64,000 nt of DNA, taken from NCBI GenBank assembly GCA_013141505.1, contig JABFQX010000039.1, positions 1 to 64,000 of the forward strand. The letters run 5' to 3'. Made by a program: the position numbers and the translations under genes. Below are positions 25,267 to 34,793 of this stretch, one piece after another. Source of the DNA: Methyloglobulus sp. Its GTDB lineage: Bacteria; Pseudomonadota; Gammaproteobacteria; Methylococcales; Methylomonadaceae. Within the stretch, counting starts at the first letter, position 1. Each line of letters begins with the position of its first letter. Under the pieces are notes generated by a model, which made no database searches, had not been told where the DNA came from, and was given only the letters and a program-made list of their open reading frames with translations.

Positions 25267-27837
25267 GTGCCAGATACCAACAATTCTACCAATGATATTG
25301 GTGCACAATATTACGCAACCCGGCTCGGCATCTACGATGAGATGTACGCGACTGAAAATAAAGCGTTACCGCACTGGGAACGCTTTATGGGTGCGCTTGA
25401 CGCAATGGGCAGTGAAAAACTTGAGCTGCGTCGCCGGGAAGCGCAACGCTTATTGCGTGAAAATGGTGTTACCTACAATGTCTATGGAGATTCGCAAAAA
25501 CTTACCCGGCCTTGGCGGCTAGACCCTGTCCCATTATTAATCAGCAGCGAAGAATGGCTGATCATTGAAGCCGGGCTTAAGCAACGCGCTGAGCTGCTTA
25601 ACTTGATCCTTAAAGACATTTACGGCAAACAAAGCCTATTGAAAAAAGGTTTGTTGCCTAGTGAACTGATATTTGGCCATGAAGGTTTTTTGCATCCCTG
25701 CGTCGGTGCATTACCTTACCAGAAGCAACATCTGACTATTTATTCGACCAATCTTGCCAGAGGCCCTAACGGACATATGTGGGTATTGGATGATCGTACC
25801 CAAGCGCCTTCCGGTTCAGGGTATGCTTTGGAAAATCGAACAGTGATGACGAGGGTACTGCCTGATATTTTTCGTGAAACACAAGTGCATCGGCTGTCCG
25901 GTTTTTTTAAGGCAATGCGGAAGGGACTCGCTAATATTGCACCCCATAATAAAGAAGATCCTCGCATCGTCGTACTAACGCCCGGACCACTCAATGAAAC
26001 CTATTTTGAACATGCTTATTTAGCTGCTTATCTTGGCTTTACTCTAGTCCAAGGCGGCGATCTGACGGTAAGGGATGGACGAGTGTGGCTTAAATCATTG
26101 GAAGGCCTGCAAGCTGTTGATGTTATTTTGCGCCGCGTTGACGATTCATTCTGCGATCCACTGGAACTGCTAAGCGCTTCACAGTTAGGTGTGACAGGTC
26201 TATTGGAAGTCGTTCGACGCGGTAACATTGCAATTGCCAATCCATTAGGCAGCAGCATTTTAGAAAACCCCGGCTTATTGGCTTTCTTGCCGAGGTTAGC
26301 CCGTTACTTTTTAAATGAGGAGCTTAAGCTGTCTTCGGTTGCTACCTGGTGGTGCGGACAGCGCCGCGAGTGTGATTTCGTCTTACAAAATCTTGATAGA
26401 TTGGTCATTAAACGTATTAATCGTAGCCTGGGGGATCATGCCGTATTTGCCGGTGCCTTAAGCAGTAAAGACAAAGACAACCTTCGCAATCAAATCATCG
26501 CTAAACCGCATTGTTTCATAGGCCAGGAACAGGTCAGCTTTTCCACTCTACCGGCGTTTATCAATCAGCACATAGAACCACGTAACGCCGTTTTACGCAA
26601 CTTTGTGGTTGCAAGTGGGGATGAATATGTCGTGATGCCAGGGGGACTTACCCGTGTTGCCCGTGAAAAAGATAATTTTATCGTTTCCAATCAGGCCGGT
26701 GGCATTAGCAAAGACACCTGGGTATTAGCATCAGAACCTGATAAGCCAGTCAGTTTATGGACTCAACCAAAACGTAATCAACTGATTGATGCAATCACCG
26801 AACCGTTGACAAGCCGCGCTGCAGACAATCTATTTTGGGTTGGCCGACATCTTGAACGTGTGGAAGCTATCTCACGACTTCTACGCACAGTATTACTAAA
26901 ACTAAGTGAAACGCGTGAATTCAAAGATCCTATTGACAATCAGTGTCTTTCGGTATTTTTGCGCACATTGACCCAGGTTAGCGGCACTTATCCGGGCTTT
27001 GTAAAAGGCGATGGGCAACTTCTGAAAACACCACAGAAAGAGCTGCTCTCGCTGGCAAAAGACACTCATCGCAAAGGCTCACTGACGGCGAATATAGAGG
27101 CTTTTGTGCAAGCAGCGTTCAGCATTCGAGATTTATGGTCGCAAGATACCTGGCGCAGTGTTGATAATATTCAACGCCGATGGCAACTACGGGTCATCAA
27201 TAACGAAATCAATGTCGAACAGTTACAGACCCATCTGGATGATTTAATTATCGGCATTGTTGCATTTACCGGGTTAACCAGCGAGAGCATGACACGTGAA
27301 GCCGCCTGGTTGATGCTGGACAGTGGGCGACGGCTGGAACGAGCGATGGGTCTCATTGCTTTGCTCCGGTCAACTTTGGCGATAAGGCATGATGATGCTC
27401 TACAAAGCCAGGTTCTTGAAGCGGTCTTGGTTTCAACTGACAGTTTAACGATTTATCAGCGCCGCTACCGTTCTTTTATCCAGTTGCCGATGGTGCTGGA
27501 ATTACTGTTACTGGACGAATCCCATCCCCGCTCGCTGGCTTACCAGTTATATCAGTTATCCGCCCATATAAGTGCCTTGCCGAGGACAAAAAGCCAAAGT
27601 CATCTCAGTGAAGAAGAGCGTTTAATTTTAAAAGCTTACACTGACTTACGCCTGTGCAACGTGCTTGAATTAACCCAGATTAATGACAATGAAGGTATTT
27701 ACACTGATTTTGACCGCGTGCTATCGAGTATGGCTGACTTGTTACTGCGACTTGCAGACGTTATTGCCGATGCCTATTTCAGCCACTCTCAGACTTCGCA
27801 GCTGATGATACTCAATACTCCGGAGGACGAACTGTGA
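25267..27837 (+). CDS. Circularly permuted ATP-grasp fused to an alpha-E domain
   Basis: An 856-residue fusion. Residues about 25-490 are a circularly permuted ATP-grasp (COG2308, DUF404/DUF407), with RPWRLDPVPLLI, HEGFLHPCVG, YALENRTVMTRVLPDIF, LTPGPLNETYFEHAYLA and the VMPGGLTRVA end. Residues about 515-850 are an alpha-E (DUF403) helical domain opening with RAADNLFWVGRHLERVEAI. ATP-grasp enzymes form amide or peptide bonds through acyl-phosphates; alpha-E has no known activity. The start is GTG. The stop overlaps the next GTG start (GTGA), so the transglutaminase downstream is translationally coupled. A second, split copy of both modules is at 34794-37177. Confidence 0.9.
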   Translation: MPDTNNSTNDIGAQYYATRLGIYDEMYATENKALPHWERFMGALDAMGSEKLELRRREAQRLLRENGVTYNVYGDSQKLTRPWRLDPVPLLISSEEWLIIEAGLKQRAELLNLILKDIYGKQSLLKKGLLPSELIFGHEGFLHPCVGALPYQKQHLTIYSTNLARGPNGHMWVLDDRTQAPSGSGYALENRTVMTRVLPDIFRETQVHRLSGFFKAMRKGLANIAPHNKEDPRIVVLTPGPLNETYFEHAYLAAYLGFTLVQGGDLTVRDGRVWLKSLEGLQAVDVILRRVDDSFCDPLELLSASQLGVTGLLEVVRRGNIAIANPLGSSILENPGLLAFLPRLARYFLNEELKLSSVATWWCGQRRECDFVLQNLDRLVIKRINRSLGDHAVFAGALSSKDKDNLRNQIIAKPHCFIGQEQVSFSTLPAFINQHIEPRNAVLRNFVVASGDEYVVMPGGLTRVAREKDNFIVSNQAGGISKDTWVLASEPDKPVSLWTQPKRNQLIDAITEPLTSRAADNLFWVGRHLERVEAISRLLRTVLLKLSETREFKDPIDNQCLSVFLRTLTQVSGTYPGFVKGDGQLLKTPQKELLSLAKDTHRKGSLTANIEAFVQAAFSIRDLWSQDTWRSVDNIQRRWQLRVINNEINVEQLQTHLDDLIIGIVAFTGLTSESMTREAAWLMLDSGRRLERAMGLIALLRSTLAIRHDDALQSQVLEAVLVSTDSLTIYQRRYRSFIQLPMVLELLLLDESHPRSLAYQLYQLSAHISALPRTKSQSHLSEEERLILKAYTDLRLCNVLELTQINDNEGIYTDFDRVLSSMADLLLRLADVIADAYFSHSQTSQLMILNTPEDEL

Positions 27838-28775
27838 AATACCGCATTACTCACACCACACTCTATTCTTACAGTCAGTCGGTAGGGTTATGCCAGAATG
27901 AGGCCAGATTACAACCACGCAATTTTTGGCGGCAACACTGTGACAACAGTCGCTTTGATATTAATCCAGCGCCATCCGATTTCCACGAGCGGATTGATTT
28001 TTTCGGCAATCGCGTTGCATATTTTGCTATCCAGCAACCTCACACTCAATTGATCGTTACCGCAATCAGTGAAGTGACGGTATTCCCCAAACAAAACACA
28101 CTGGATTTGTTTAATCAAATGTCCTGGGAACAAGTACGCGGCCTGTTACAAGAACACCCACAGCCAGGACAAGGACAATCACAAAGCCAGCAAAGCCAAA
28201 GCCAATTTCAAAACCAGGATCAGGCTCTTGAAATAGTGGATGCCCGGCAATACGTACTTGACTCACCCATGGTGACCATTACAAAGGAACTCGCTGATTA
28301 TGCCCAAAGTTCATTCTTGCCTAATCGCTCGCTGGTGGATCTCGTGCATGACTTAATGCAGCGTATTTACAAGGATTTCACCTATGACCCGACATTCACG
28401 ACTATTGCTACGCCTTTATCCGAAGTCCTTCGCTTTCGTCGGGGCGTTTGTCAGGATTTTGCACACTTGGCTATTGGTTGTTTGCGTGCCTATGGTATGG
28501 CCGCTCGCTACATCAGCGGTTATGTTGAAACATTGCCTGAACCCGGCAAACAACGCCTGGTTGGGGCTGATGCCTCACATGCCTGGTTTTCAGTTTATAT
28601 CCCCGGTACCGGCTGGCTGGACTTTGACCCGACCAATAATACCGTACCACTTGACCAACATATCACGCTAGCGTGGGGGCGAGATTACTCCGATGTCACG
28701 CCGCTTAAAGGCATTGCTTTCGGCGGTGGTCAGCATACGCTGTCGGTGTCGGTGGATGTATTGAGACTGGAATAA
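27834..28775 (+). CDS. Transglutaminase-like protein with a Gln/Ser-rich insert
   Basis: A 313-residue cytoplasmic protein with the N-terminal beta domain (YRITHTTLYSYSQSV) and the transglutaminase triad C206 (GVCQDFAHLAIG), H249 (DASHAWFSV) and D264 (DFDPTNNT). Residues about 111-130 are a Gln/Ser-rich low-complexity stretch between the two domains. It starts at GTG inside the stop of the ATP-grasp fusion, after an excellent CGGAGGA site. Members of this family act as peptidases or amidases as often as true transglutaminases; the substrate is unknown. Confidence 0.9.
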   Translation: MKYRITHTTLYSYSQSVGLCQNEARLQPRNFWRQHCDNSRFDINPAPSDFHERIDFFGNRVAYFAIQQPHTQLIVTAISEVTVFPKQNTLDLFNQMSWEQVRGLLQEHPQPGQGQSQSQQSQSQFQNQDQALEIVDARQYVLDSPMVTITKELADYAQSSFLPNRSLVDLVHDLMQRIYKDFTYDPTFTTIATPLSEVLRFRRGVCQDFAHLAIGCLRAYGMAARYISGYVETLPEPGKQRLVGADASHAWFSVYIPGTGWLDFDPTNNTVPLDQHITLAWGRDYSDVTPLKGIAFGGGQHTLSVSVDVLRLE

Positions 28776-28854
28776 AAGTGCACGGCTAAAGGTGAATAAA
28801 GGCACAAATCTTTCACTTTTCGCTTTAAACAATTTTTAACTTAATGGAGTTTAT

Positions 28855-29550
28855 ATGTCTACTATTCATCTGATTGGGGGCGAAAAAGGCGGTGTGGGCA
28901 AATCGGTTGTAGCACGTTTACTGGCGCAGTATATGATCGACCATGAATTACCTTTTATCGGTTTCGATACGGACAGATCACATGGTTCGCTACTGCGTTT
29001 TTATAGCGACTATGCCTCACCTACGGTTATCGACAATTACCAAAGCCTGGATACCATTATAGAAACTGCTTCAGCACAGCCAGAGCAACGCATTTTGGTT
29101 GATCTTGCGGCACAAACCCATCATCCATTGGCACGGTGGATTGAGGAGTCGGGCGTACTCGAATTGGCAGAAGAGCTGGGGATTTCCATCTGTTATTGGA
29201 ATGTCATGGATTCGGGAAAAGATTGTGTGGATTTGCTGGGCAAATTGCTCGACCAATTCGGATCCCGACTTAATTATATTTTGGTACAGAACCAGATTCG
29301 TGATGAACATTTTAATATCCTGGAATTTTCGGGCGTGAAAAATCGGGCGTTGGATTTGAATGCAAAGATCATTACGCTAAAACGTCTTCATGCGCCGGTA
29401 ATGACCAAAATAGACGGTAACAGCTACAGTTTTTGGGCTGCAAAAAACAAAGATGTCGAAAATCTCAATGCCTTGGGCTTACTTGAAAGGCAACGAGTAA
29501 AAATTTGGCTAAATCATGCATATAAAGAAATAGATACACTGAATGTTTGA
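28855..29550 (+). CDS. ParA/MinD-type P-loop ATPase
   Basis: A 231-residue deviant Walker A ATPase. The motif GGEKGGVGKS occupies residues 8-17, and the FDTDRSHGS and LVDLAAQT segments correspond to switch/Walker B regions. It does not look like plasmid ParA or septum-site MinD along its length, and no partner ParB or MinE-like gene is adjacent. It sits between two transglutaminase genes on the same strand, with a good GGAG ribosome-binding site. It may power or position something in this system, but that is inference. Confidence 0.75.
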   Translation: MSTIHLIGGEKGGVGKSVVARLLAQYMIDHELPFIGFDTDRSHGSLLRFYSDYASPTVIDNYQSLDTIIETASAQPEQRILVDLAAQTHHPLARWIEESGVLELAEELGISICYWNVMDSGKDCVDLLGKLLDQFGSRLNYILVQNQIRDEHFNILEFSGVKNRALDLNAKIITLKRLHAPVMTKIDGNSYSFWAAKNKDVENLNALGLLERQRVKIWLNHAYKEIDTLNV

Positions 29551-29681
29551 AATACGTTGTTGTGAGAATATAAGCTATAAATCGGCCCAAGCTAACGCTA
29601 ACCTTGATCTCTAGCTTACGAATCACGACCAGCATGCCTTTTTTTGGCAATTATGGGTTTCTTTAAACAAGGTCTATCCAC

Positions 29682-30485
29682 ATGAAATTGAACGTAAGTT
29701 GTAATCTACATTTTCAGGTAATTGAAGAGACCGCTTTAATTTTTATGCTGCGCCCTTTCAGGGGTGTTCAGCAATGGATAAACCGCGAGGTTTATACGAT
29801 TGATTCTGCTATGCCGATCATTGAAAGTACCGACAGCTTTGGAAATTCGTGCCAGCACCTGCTTGCACCTGTCGGAAATTTTTCGATTCAAACCTCGGCT
29901 GAGGTCATAGTTAGCGATGGCGTTGATGTTGCACCGGGGGCATATTTTGTTGAAATACAGCATCTTCCTAACGAAGTGCTGCCCTTTCTGCTGCCCAGCC
30001 GTTATTGTGAATCTGACCGATTTGGCGTTATTGCCCAAGAAATAACCTTGGAAGCGCTACCCGGCTACGATCAAGTCAGCATGATTACTGATTGGGTTCG
30101 CAATTCTATACAATATTTACCGGGTTCCAGTGAATTCCCACTCTCCGCTGTTGAGGTGCATAACCGTGGTAATGGTGTGTGCCGGGATCTTGCTCAGCTT
30201 GCCATAGCGCTCTGCCGCAGCATCAGTATACCTGCACGGCTGGTTGTTGGTTACCTGCATAATCTGCAACCTATGGATTTACACGCCTGGTTTGAGGCCT
30301 ACGTTGGCGGTCGATGGTATACATTTGACCCCACACAAAGTGACTTACATGGCGGCAGGGTCATTATTGCTTTTGGGCGCGATGCAGCGGATGTCTCTAT
30401 ATTTCATCAGTTCGGTTCAGGTTGTCTATTGAACAACATGGACGTTCGGGTTGATTTACTGGATAATTCAGCCTTCTTAAGATGA
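29682..30485 (+). CDS. Transglutaminase-like protein (third copy)
   Basis: A 267-residue protein with the transglutaminase triad C167 (NGVCRDLAQLAIALC), H201 (MDLHAWFEA) and D216 (TFDPTQSD). It is the smallest of the three transglutaminase-like proteins in this cluster and diverges in the N-terminal beta domain. It lies 22 nt upstream of the Anbu gene, so these two are very probably co-transcribed. In other genomes a transglutaminase is a regular neighbour of Anbu. Confidence 0.88.
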   Translation: MKLNVSCNLHFQVIEETALIFMLRPFRGVQQWINREVYTIDSAMPIIESTDSFGNSCQHLLAPVGNFSIQTSAEVIVSDGVDVAPGAYFVEIQHLPNEVLPFLLPSRYCESDRFGVIAQEITLEALPGYDQVSMITDWVRNSIQYLPGSSEFPLSAVEVHNRGNGVCRDLAQLAIALCRSISIPARLVVGYLHNLQPMDLHAWFEAYVGGRWYTFDPTQSDLHGGRVIIAFGRDAADVSIFHQFGSGCLLNNMDVRVDLLDNSAFLR

Positions 30486-30507
30486 TTACAACAACGGCTA
30501 AACGTTC

Positions 30508-31263
30508 ATGACATATTGTATTGCTGCTTCTATAAACGAAGGACTTATCCTGGTTTCTGATTCAAGAACCAATGCCGGTATCGATAATGTCAGTACGCAT
30601 GGCAAAATGCATGCGTTTTTGACGAAAGATGACCGTAAAATTGTATTGCTTTGTGCAGGGAATCTTGCCACAACTCAGGCGGTTTTGGAGCAATTGCATC
30701 GTGATAACATCAAAAATGCGCAAACTAACCTTAATAATGTGGAATGCTTATCTGAAGCCGCCGCCTACTTAGGTCATGTTAGTTTGGAAAAACAAAAACA
30801 ACATGTCAACTCTGAAGGCCAATCTGCCTTTAATCCCTCAGCAACTTTTATTTTAGCCGGACAGATTAATGGTGAACCACACGGTGCGTATATGATTTAC
30901 CCTGAAGGTAATAGCATTACCAGTTCCGCTAATACACCTTTTTTACAAATTGGTGAAAGTAAATACGGTAAACCCATACTCGACCGCTTCCTTAAATTGG
31001 GGACTTCAATTGACGAAGCGGCACGTTGTTGCTTGGTGTCAATGGACTCTACCATACGAAGTAATGCGAGTGTTGGAGCACCGGTTGATATGCTAATTTA
31101 CCGTAAAGACAGCTTCAGCTTTAATGAATATTACTGTTTTGATGATGATAATGACTATTTGCTGCAACTTAGGCGTAGTTGGGAAACGAAACTGCGTGAA
31201 GCAATTGCAGCTTTACCTAGCCTAGACAAACAGACCGTAAGGCCAATGCCGATTAGACTGTAA
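30508..31263 (+). CDS. Anbu, proteasome-type peptidase (COG3484)
   Basis: A 251-residue protein of the Anbu family, a bacterial relative of the proteasome beta subunit and HslV. After removal of Met1, the expected catalytic residues fall in register: Thr1 (from MTYCIAA), Asp17 (in LVSDSRTNAG) and Lys32 (in STHGKMHAF). Family structures form open helical or ring assemblies and lack an obvious unfoldase partner; their substrate is unknown. Here the gene closes a cluster of amide-forming and transglutaminase-type enzymes, which suggests it processes their product. Confidence 0.92.
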   Translation: MTYCIAASINEGLILVSDSRTNAGIDNVSTHGKMHAFLTKDDRKIVLLCAGNLATTQAVLEQLHRDNIKNAQTNLNNVECLSEAAAYLGHVSLEKQKQHVNSEGQSAFNPSATFILAGQINGEPHGAYMIYPEGNSITSSANTPFLQIGESKYGKPILDRFLKLGTSIDEAARCCLVSMDSTIRSNASVGAPVDMLIYRKDSFSFNEYYCFDDDNDYLLQLRRSWETKLREAIAALPSLDKQTVRPMPIRL

Positions 31264-31714
31264 GGCATTAACTTGAAATGCCACTCGAAGACGATTTTGT
31301 CATCTCGGCCTAGTATTAATAGTTTCATAAGTACTTGCGTTTTTCCTGCTTAAGGAAATGTTATTGCCCTGCCTTGCGAAGTTTAATGTACCTGTGGCAA
31401 CTCAAGAAACTACTGATGCTATAAATTCGCCGTTGCCAACTCAATGGCAATTTTGAATTAGATTAACGCCCTTCACTGCAATAAAATATTTCTAAACTGA
31501 TTACCCACCCTGATAGCTTTCAAAAACCAGATAGACGATATTTGGTGGTCTGCCGCAACTAACCCCTAACTTGAAAATAGGCACAAAACGCCTGCATTTG
31601 GTTGTGAAATTTCATTTATGACAATTATCTAGTGCTAACAATAAACCCTCAAGATCTTGCTAACCTTCAGTCTTAGCAATTCTCATAATTTAACCTTCAC
31701 CGCTGAATTCCTGA

Positions 31715-31731
31715 GGTACCCAATTGGTGCA
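31715..31731 (+). promoter_or_regulatory. NtrC-like enhancer half site
   Basis: The sequence GGTACCCAATTGGTGCA has a perfect TTGGTGCA right half and a degenerate left half of the NtrC consensus (GCACC-N-GGTGC type). It lies about 150 bp upstream of the sigma-54 promoter, a normal distance for an enhancer. A second dyad (GGTGCAAA/TTTGCAC) overlaps it at its right end. Activation by NtrC is inferred. Confidence 0.35.
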
Positions 31732-31881
31732 AAAGTTAACGTGTTTGCACATTTGTTAAGCATATAAGTCAATTATCCTTAATAATTAGTTGATGAAGCG
31801 AATATCAATTAAATTATTTACACCCAATAAGCAATTGTAATTAATAGTAAATATAACAATTACCTGAATAGGTTAATAGAA

Positions 31882-31899
31882 TGGCATAACTTATGCTTT
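31882..31899 (+). promoter_or_regulatory. Sigma-54 promoter
   Basis: TGGCATAACTTATGCTTT has the invariant GG and GC of RpoN promoters exactly 10 nt apart (31883-31884 and 31895-31896). Transcription would start near 31908, about 60 nt before the small membrane protein gene. The box is almost identical to the one before nrtA on the other strand (57789-57807), which makes a chance match unlikely. The rest of the 700 bp between the Anbu gene and this promoter holds nothing I can recognise. Confidence 0.65.
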
Positions 31900-31966
31900 A
31901 TCTAAATTATGCGTCTGTTTGTTCGATGCTAATTAATTTGTTTACTGCCATTCTTGGAGTGTAACC

Positions 31967-32110
31967 ATGAGTACCGTATATAAAGATATTTTGATTGGAT
32001 TGTTGTTCATCACTGGGATATGGGGCTTTGTTTCCGGCGAGTTCATAGCTTCAACCGTATTATTTGCAGGTGCCGCTATCTACAGCAATATGGTAAAGCG
32101 TATCAACTAA
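31967..32110 (+). CDS. Small membrane protein of 47 residues
   Basis: A single hydrophobic protein with a short charged N-terminus (MSTVYKD), two close hydrophobic stretches (ILIGLLFITGIWGFVSG, then IASTVLFAGAAIY) and a basic end (NMVKRIN). A GGAG site lies 10 nt upstream of the ATG. It is the first gene behind the sigma-54 promoter and is followed by a terminator before glnN. Homologues are unknown to me. Its position suggests a nitrogen-regulated membrane peptide. Confidence 0.6.
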   Translation: MSTVYKDILIGLLFITGIWGFVSGEFIASTVLFAGAAIYSNMVKRIN

Positions 32111-32182
32111 ACTTTCCATCTATCCTCTAGTTGTGTTGTTCTTTCAAGCAGAACCCTCCTCATGTTTTTGCTTGGTTTGTTC

Positions 32183-32215
32183 CCTCCCTTTGTAACAACA
32201 TTGGGAGGCTTTTTT
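32183..32215 (+). terminator. Intrinsic terminator between the small membrane gene and glnN
   Basis: CCTCCC (32183-32188) pairs with GGGAGG (32203-32208) and is followed by CTTTTTT. The stem is short but GC-rich and directly precedes a T-run, as expected for a terminator. It separates the small gene from glnN, so glnN is either reached by read-through or has its own promoter in the next 110 bp. Confidence 0.6.
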
Positions 32216-32323
32216 GCTCAGTAAATTTTGACTATTAACCTACCTCGTTTAAGCAGAATTTTCGTTGAGTTATTGCTACTTAAAAATTCATTGAATTATC
32301 AATATCCAATAAGGAAAGTTAAG

Positions 32324-34498
32324 ATGACTGGAAATACCGCACGTGCTCAGGCTGTTCAAGCTATCGTCAATCGTCAACTGATGCCTGCTAAAACACCAGA
32401 ATCGCTCAGTAGCTTATGGGCGAGCGATGTATTTACGTTAGCCAAAATGAAAGAAAGCCTACCTAAAGAAGTCTTTAAATCGGTGAAGAAAACCATTGAA
32501 GCGGGTGCTGAACTGGATGTATCGATTGCCGATGTGGTGGCATTGGCGATGAAAGATTGGGCGCTTTCCAAAGGGGCGCTGTATTACGCGCACGTCTTCT
32601 ACCCCTTAACCAATGCGACGGCGGAAAAACACGATAGCTTTATCTCCGTGCAAAGCGATGGTTCTGTCATCTCTGAGTTCAGCGGCAAAGTGCTGGTACA
32701 AGGTGAACCGGATGGCTCGTCTTTCCCTAATGGTGGCATACGCTCCACCTTTGAGGCGCGCGGTTATACCGCTTGGGACGTAACCAGCCCCGCTTACATC
32801 ATGACCACCGATAACGGTGCCACCCTATGCATTCCCACGGTTTTCGTATCTTGGACGGGCGAAGCGCTGGATAAGAAAACGCCATTATTACGCGCCAATG
32901 CCGCCATGAACAAAGCCGCCCATCGCGTCTTGTCCATTTTGGGGCATACTGATATTGCGCCGGTTAACTCCAGTTGCGGCGCCGAACAGGAATATTTTCT
33001 GGTCGATGCCAATTTTGTCAACAGCCGTCCGGATTTACTGTTGTCTGGGCGGACGTTGTTTGGCGCATCAGCCGCGAAAGGCCAACAATTTGATGACCAT
33101 TACTTTGGCGCAATCCCTGAGCGCGTCCAGGTTTATATGCAGGATGTTGAAGAGCAGTTATATCGTTTAGGTATCCCCGCCAAGACCCGACACAACGAAG
33201 TCGCACCAGGTCAGTTTGAGATAGCGCCGTTCTTTGAATCCGCCAACGTCGCCACTGACCACCAACAACTGTTAATGACGGTCTTGAAAAACACCGCCAA
33301 AAAACACGGTTTGGTTTGTTTGCTGCATGAAAAACCGTTCAAAGGCATTAACGGCTCCGGCAAGCATGTCAATTGGTCAGTCGGCAATTCTACGCAAGGT
33401 AACTTGCTGGATCCCGGTAATACCCCACATGCCAATACGCAATTCCTGTTATTCTGCGGCGCGGTTATCCGTGGTGTGCATAAGTATGGCCCGTTGCTGC
33501 GCGCCGCTATCGCTTCGGCAAGTAATGACCACCGTTTAGGCGCGAATGAAGCGCCACCAGCAATCATTTCGGTTTACTTAGGCTCACAGCTTGATAATGT
33601 GTTTGAGCAAATCAGTAAAGGCAAAATAACAGGATCCTTGGATGCGGGTGTGATGGATTTAGGCATCAATACCCTGCCCACCTTCAATAAAGACGCAGGT
33701 GACAGGAACCGTACCTCGCCTTTCGCTTTTACCGGCAACCGGTTTGAGTTCCGAGCGGTGGGCTCCGGGCAATCGGTGGCAGGGCCACTGGTGGTGATGA
33801 ACACCATGCTGGCCGATTCACTCAATTGGGTTGCGGATGCGCTGGCAAGCAAATTGGCGGCTGGCACTGACCTTGATTCCGCGATTCTTCTTACATTGAA
33901 GGAGTTGATCGACCAACACGGTGCAGTTGTATTCAGCGGCAACGGCTATTCTGCCGAATGGCACAAGATGGCGGTCGAGGAGCGTGGTTTAGCCAACCTT
34001 AAGACCGCCGCCGATGCAATACCGGTGCTAAAAGAGCCTTATGTTGAAAAGCTCTTCCACGAACTTGGCGTATTGTCACCTGTTGAGCTTGCCAGCCGTT
34101 TTGAAATCTATGCCGAGCAATACATTCTGGCAATTGAAGTGGAAGCCAAGCTGGTGGTCAGCATGGCAAAAATCGGCATTTATCCAGCCGCTGTCAAATA
34201 CCTGTCTGAGCTATCTTCAACGCTTAGCAGCCTAAAAAGTAACGGTATCGAGCTGGGAAATGAACCTTTGGCAGAGATTACAAAACTGCTGACAGCAATG
34301 ATGGCAACTGTCACTAAACTCAGTGCCGCTATCAGTCAACATGATTTTTCAACTATCGAAGAACATATGCAGTTCTGTGCAAAAACTATCCGTCCACTCA
34401 TGGATGAGGTTCGTCAATATGCCGATGCGCTTGAAGGCGAAATAGCCGATGAATTGTGGCCTTATCCAACCTACCAAGAAATGCTGTTCATCAAATAG
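32324..34498 (+). CDS. glnN: Type III glutamine synthetase (GlnN)
   Basis: A 724-residue GSIII enzyme, which makes glutamine from glutamate, ammonia and ATP. It has the long N-terminal GSIII extension, then the catalytic core with [29 protein letters not shown], the [19 protein letters not shown]/Glu site and [20 protein letters not shown]. The ATG at 32324 follows AAGGAAAG. A start at 32228 would add an unconserved N-terminus. This enzyme is usually an alternative to GSI (glnA) used in low nitrogen. It sits downstream of a sigma-54 promoter and ends the rightward half of the amidoligase region. Confidence 0.93.
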   Translation: MTGNTARAQAVQAIVNRQLMPAKTPESLSSLWASDVFTLAKMKESLPKEVFKSVKKTIEAGAELDVSIADVVALAMKDWALSKGALYYAHVFYPLTNATAEKHDSFISVQSDGSVISEFSGKVLVQGEPDGSSFPNGGIRSTFEARGYTAWDVTSPAYIMTTDNGATLCIPTVFVSWTGEALDKKTPLLRANAAMNKAAHRVLSILGHTDIAPVNSSCGAEQEYFLVDANFVNSRPDLLLSGRTLFGASAAKGQQFDDHYFGAIPERVQVYMQDVEEQLYRLGIPAKTRHNEVAPGQFEIAPFFESANVATDHQQLLMTVLKNTAKKHGLVCLLHEKPFKGINGSGKHVNWSVGNSTQGNLLDPGNTPHANTQFLLFCGAVIRGVHKYGPLLRAAIASASNDHRLGANEAPPAIISVYLGSQLDNVFEQISKGKITGSLDAGVMDLGINTLPTFNKDAGDRNRTSPFAFTGNRFEFRAVGSGQSVAGPLVVMNTMLADSLNWVADALASKLAAGTDLDSAILLTLKELIDQHGAVVFSGNGYSAEWHKMAVEERGLANLKTAADAIPVLKEPYVEKLFHELGVLSPVELASRFEIYAEQYILAIEVEAKLVVSMAKIGIYPAAVKYLSELSSTLSSLKSNGIELGNEPLAEITKLLTAMMATVTKLSAAISQHDFSTIEEHMQFCAKTIRPLMDEVRQYADALEGEIADELWPYPTYQEMLFIK

Positions 34499-34515
34499 CG
34501 CGGCAGCCACAGTGC

Positions 34516-34549
34516 AATGTCAGGCTATTCTCATGAATAGCCTGACATT
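34516..34549 (+). terminator. Strong stem-loop after glnN
   Basis: A perfect 15-bp stem (AATGTCAGGCTATTC, 34516-34530, and its complement 34535-34549) with the loop TCAT, 17 nt after the glnN stop. The T-tract after it is weak, so it may act as a bidirectional terminator or 3' mRNA stabiliser between the convergent glnN and alpha-E genes. Confidence 0.6.
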
Positions 34550-34793
34550 AATTGAGTTTGATGGAAGGTTTATTGCTTCTAAACGAAGCGCATTAATGGT
34601 TTGCCAGTTCAAGCCATTAATGTTTTTGTGTTCCTATTCTTGTTGCAAGCAGTGAGATCAAGCTTGATTTGGCTATGCTGGTCTATAGATTAGGCCTCGT
34701 GAAGTTTTAATTTTCCGTTCACCCTTGTGCCCTTTCGGTACAAACGGTTTCAAACATTAAAAGGCCGAATCAATTAGCTTTCAACTATTGCCC

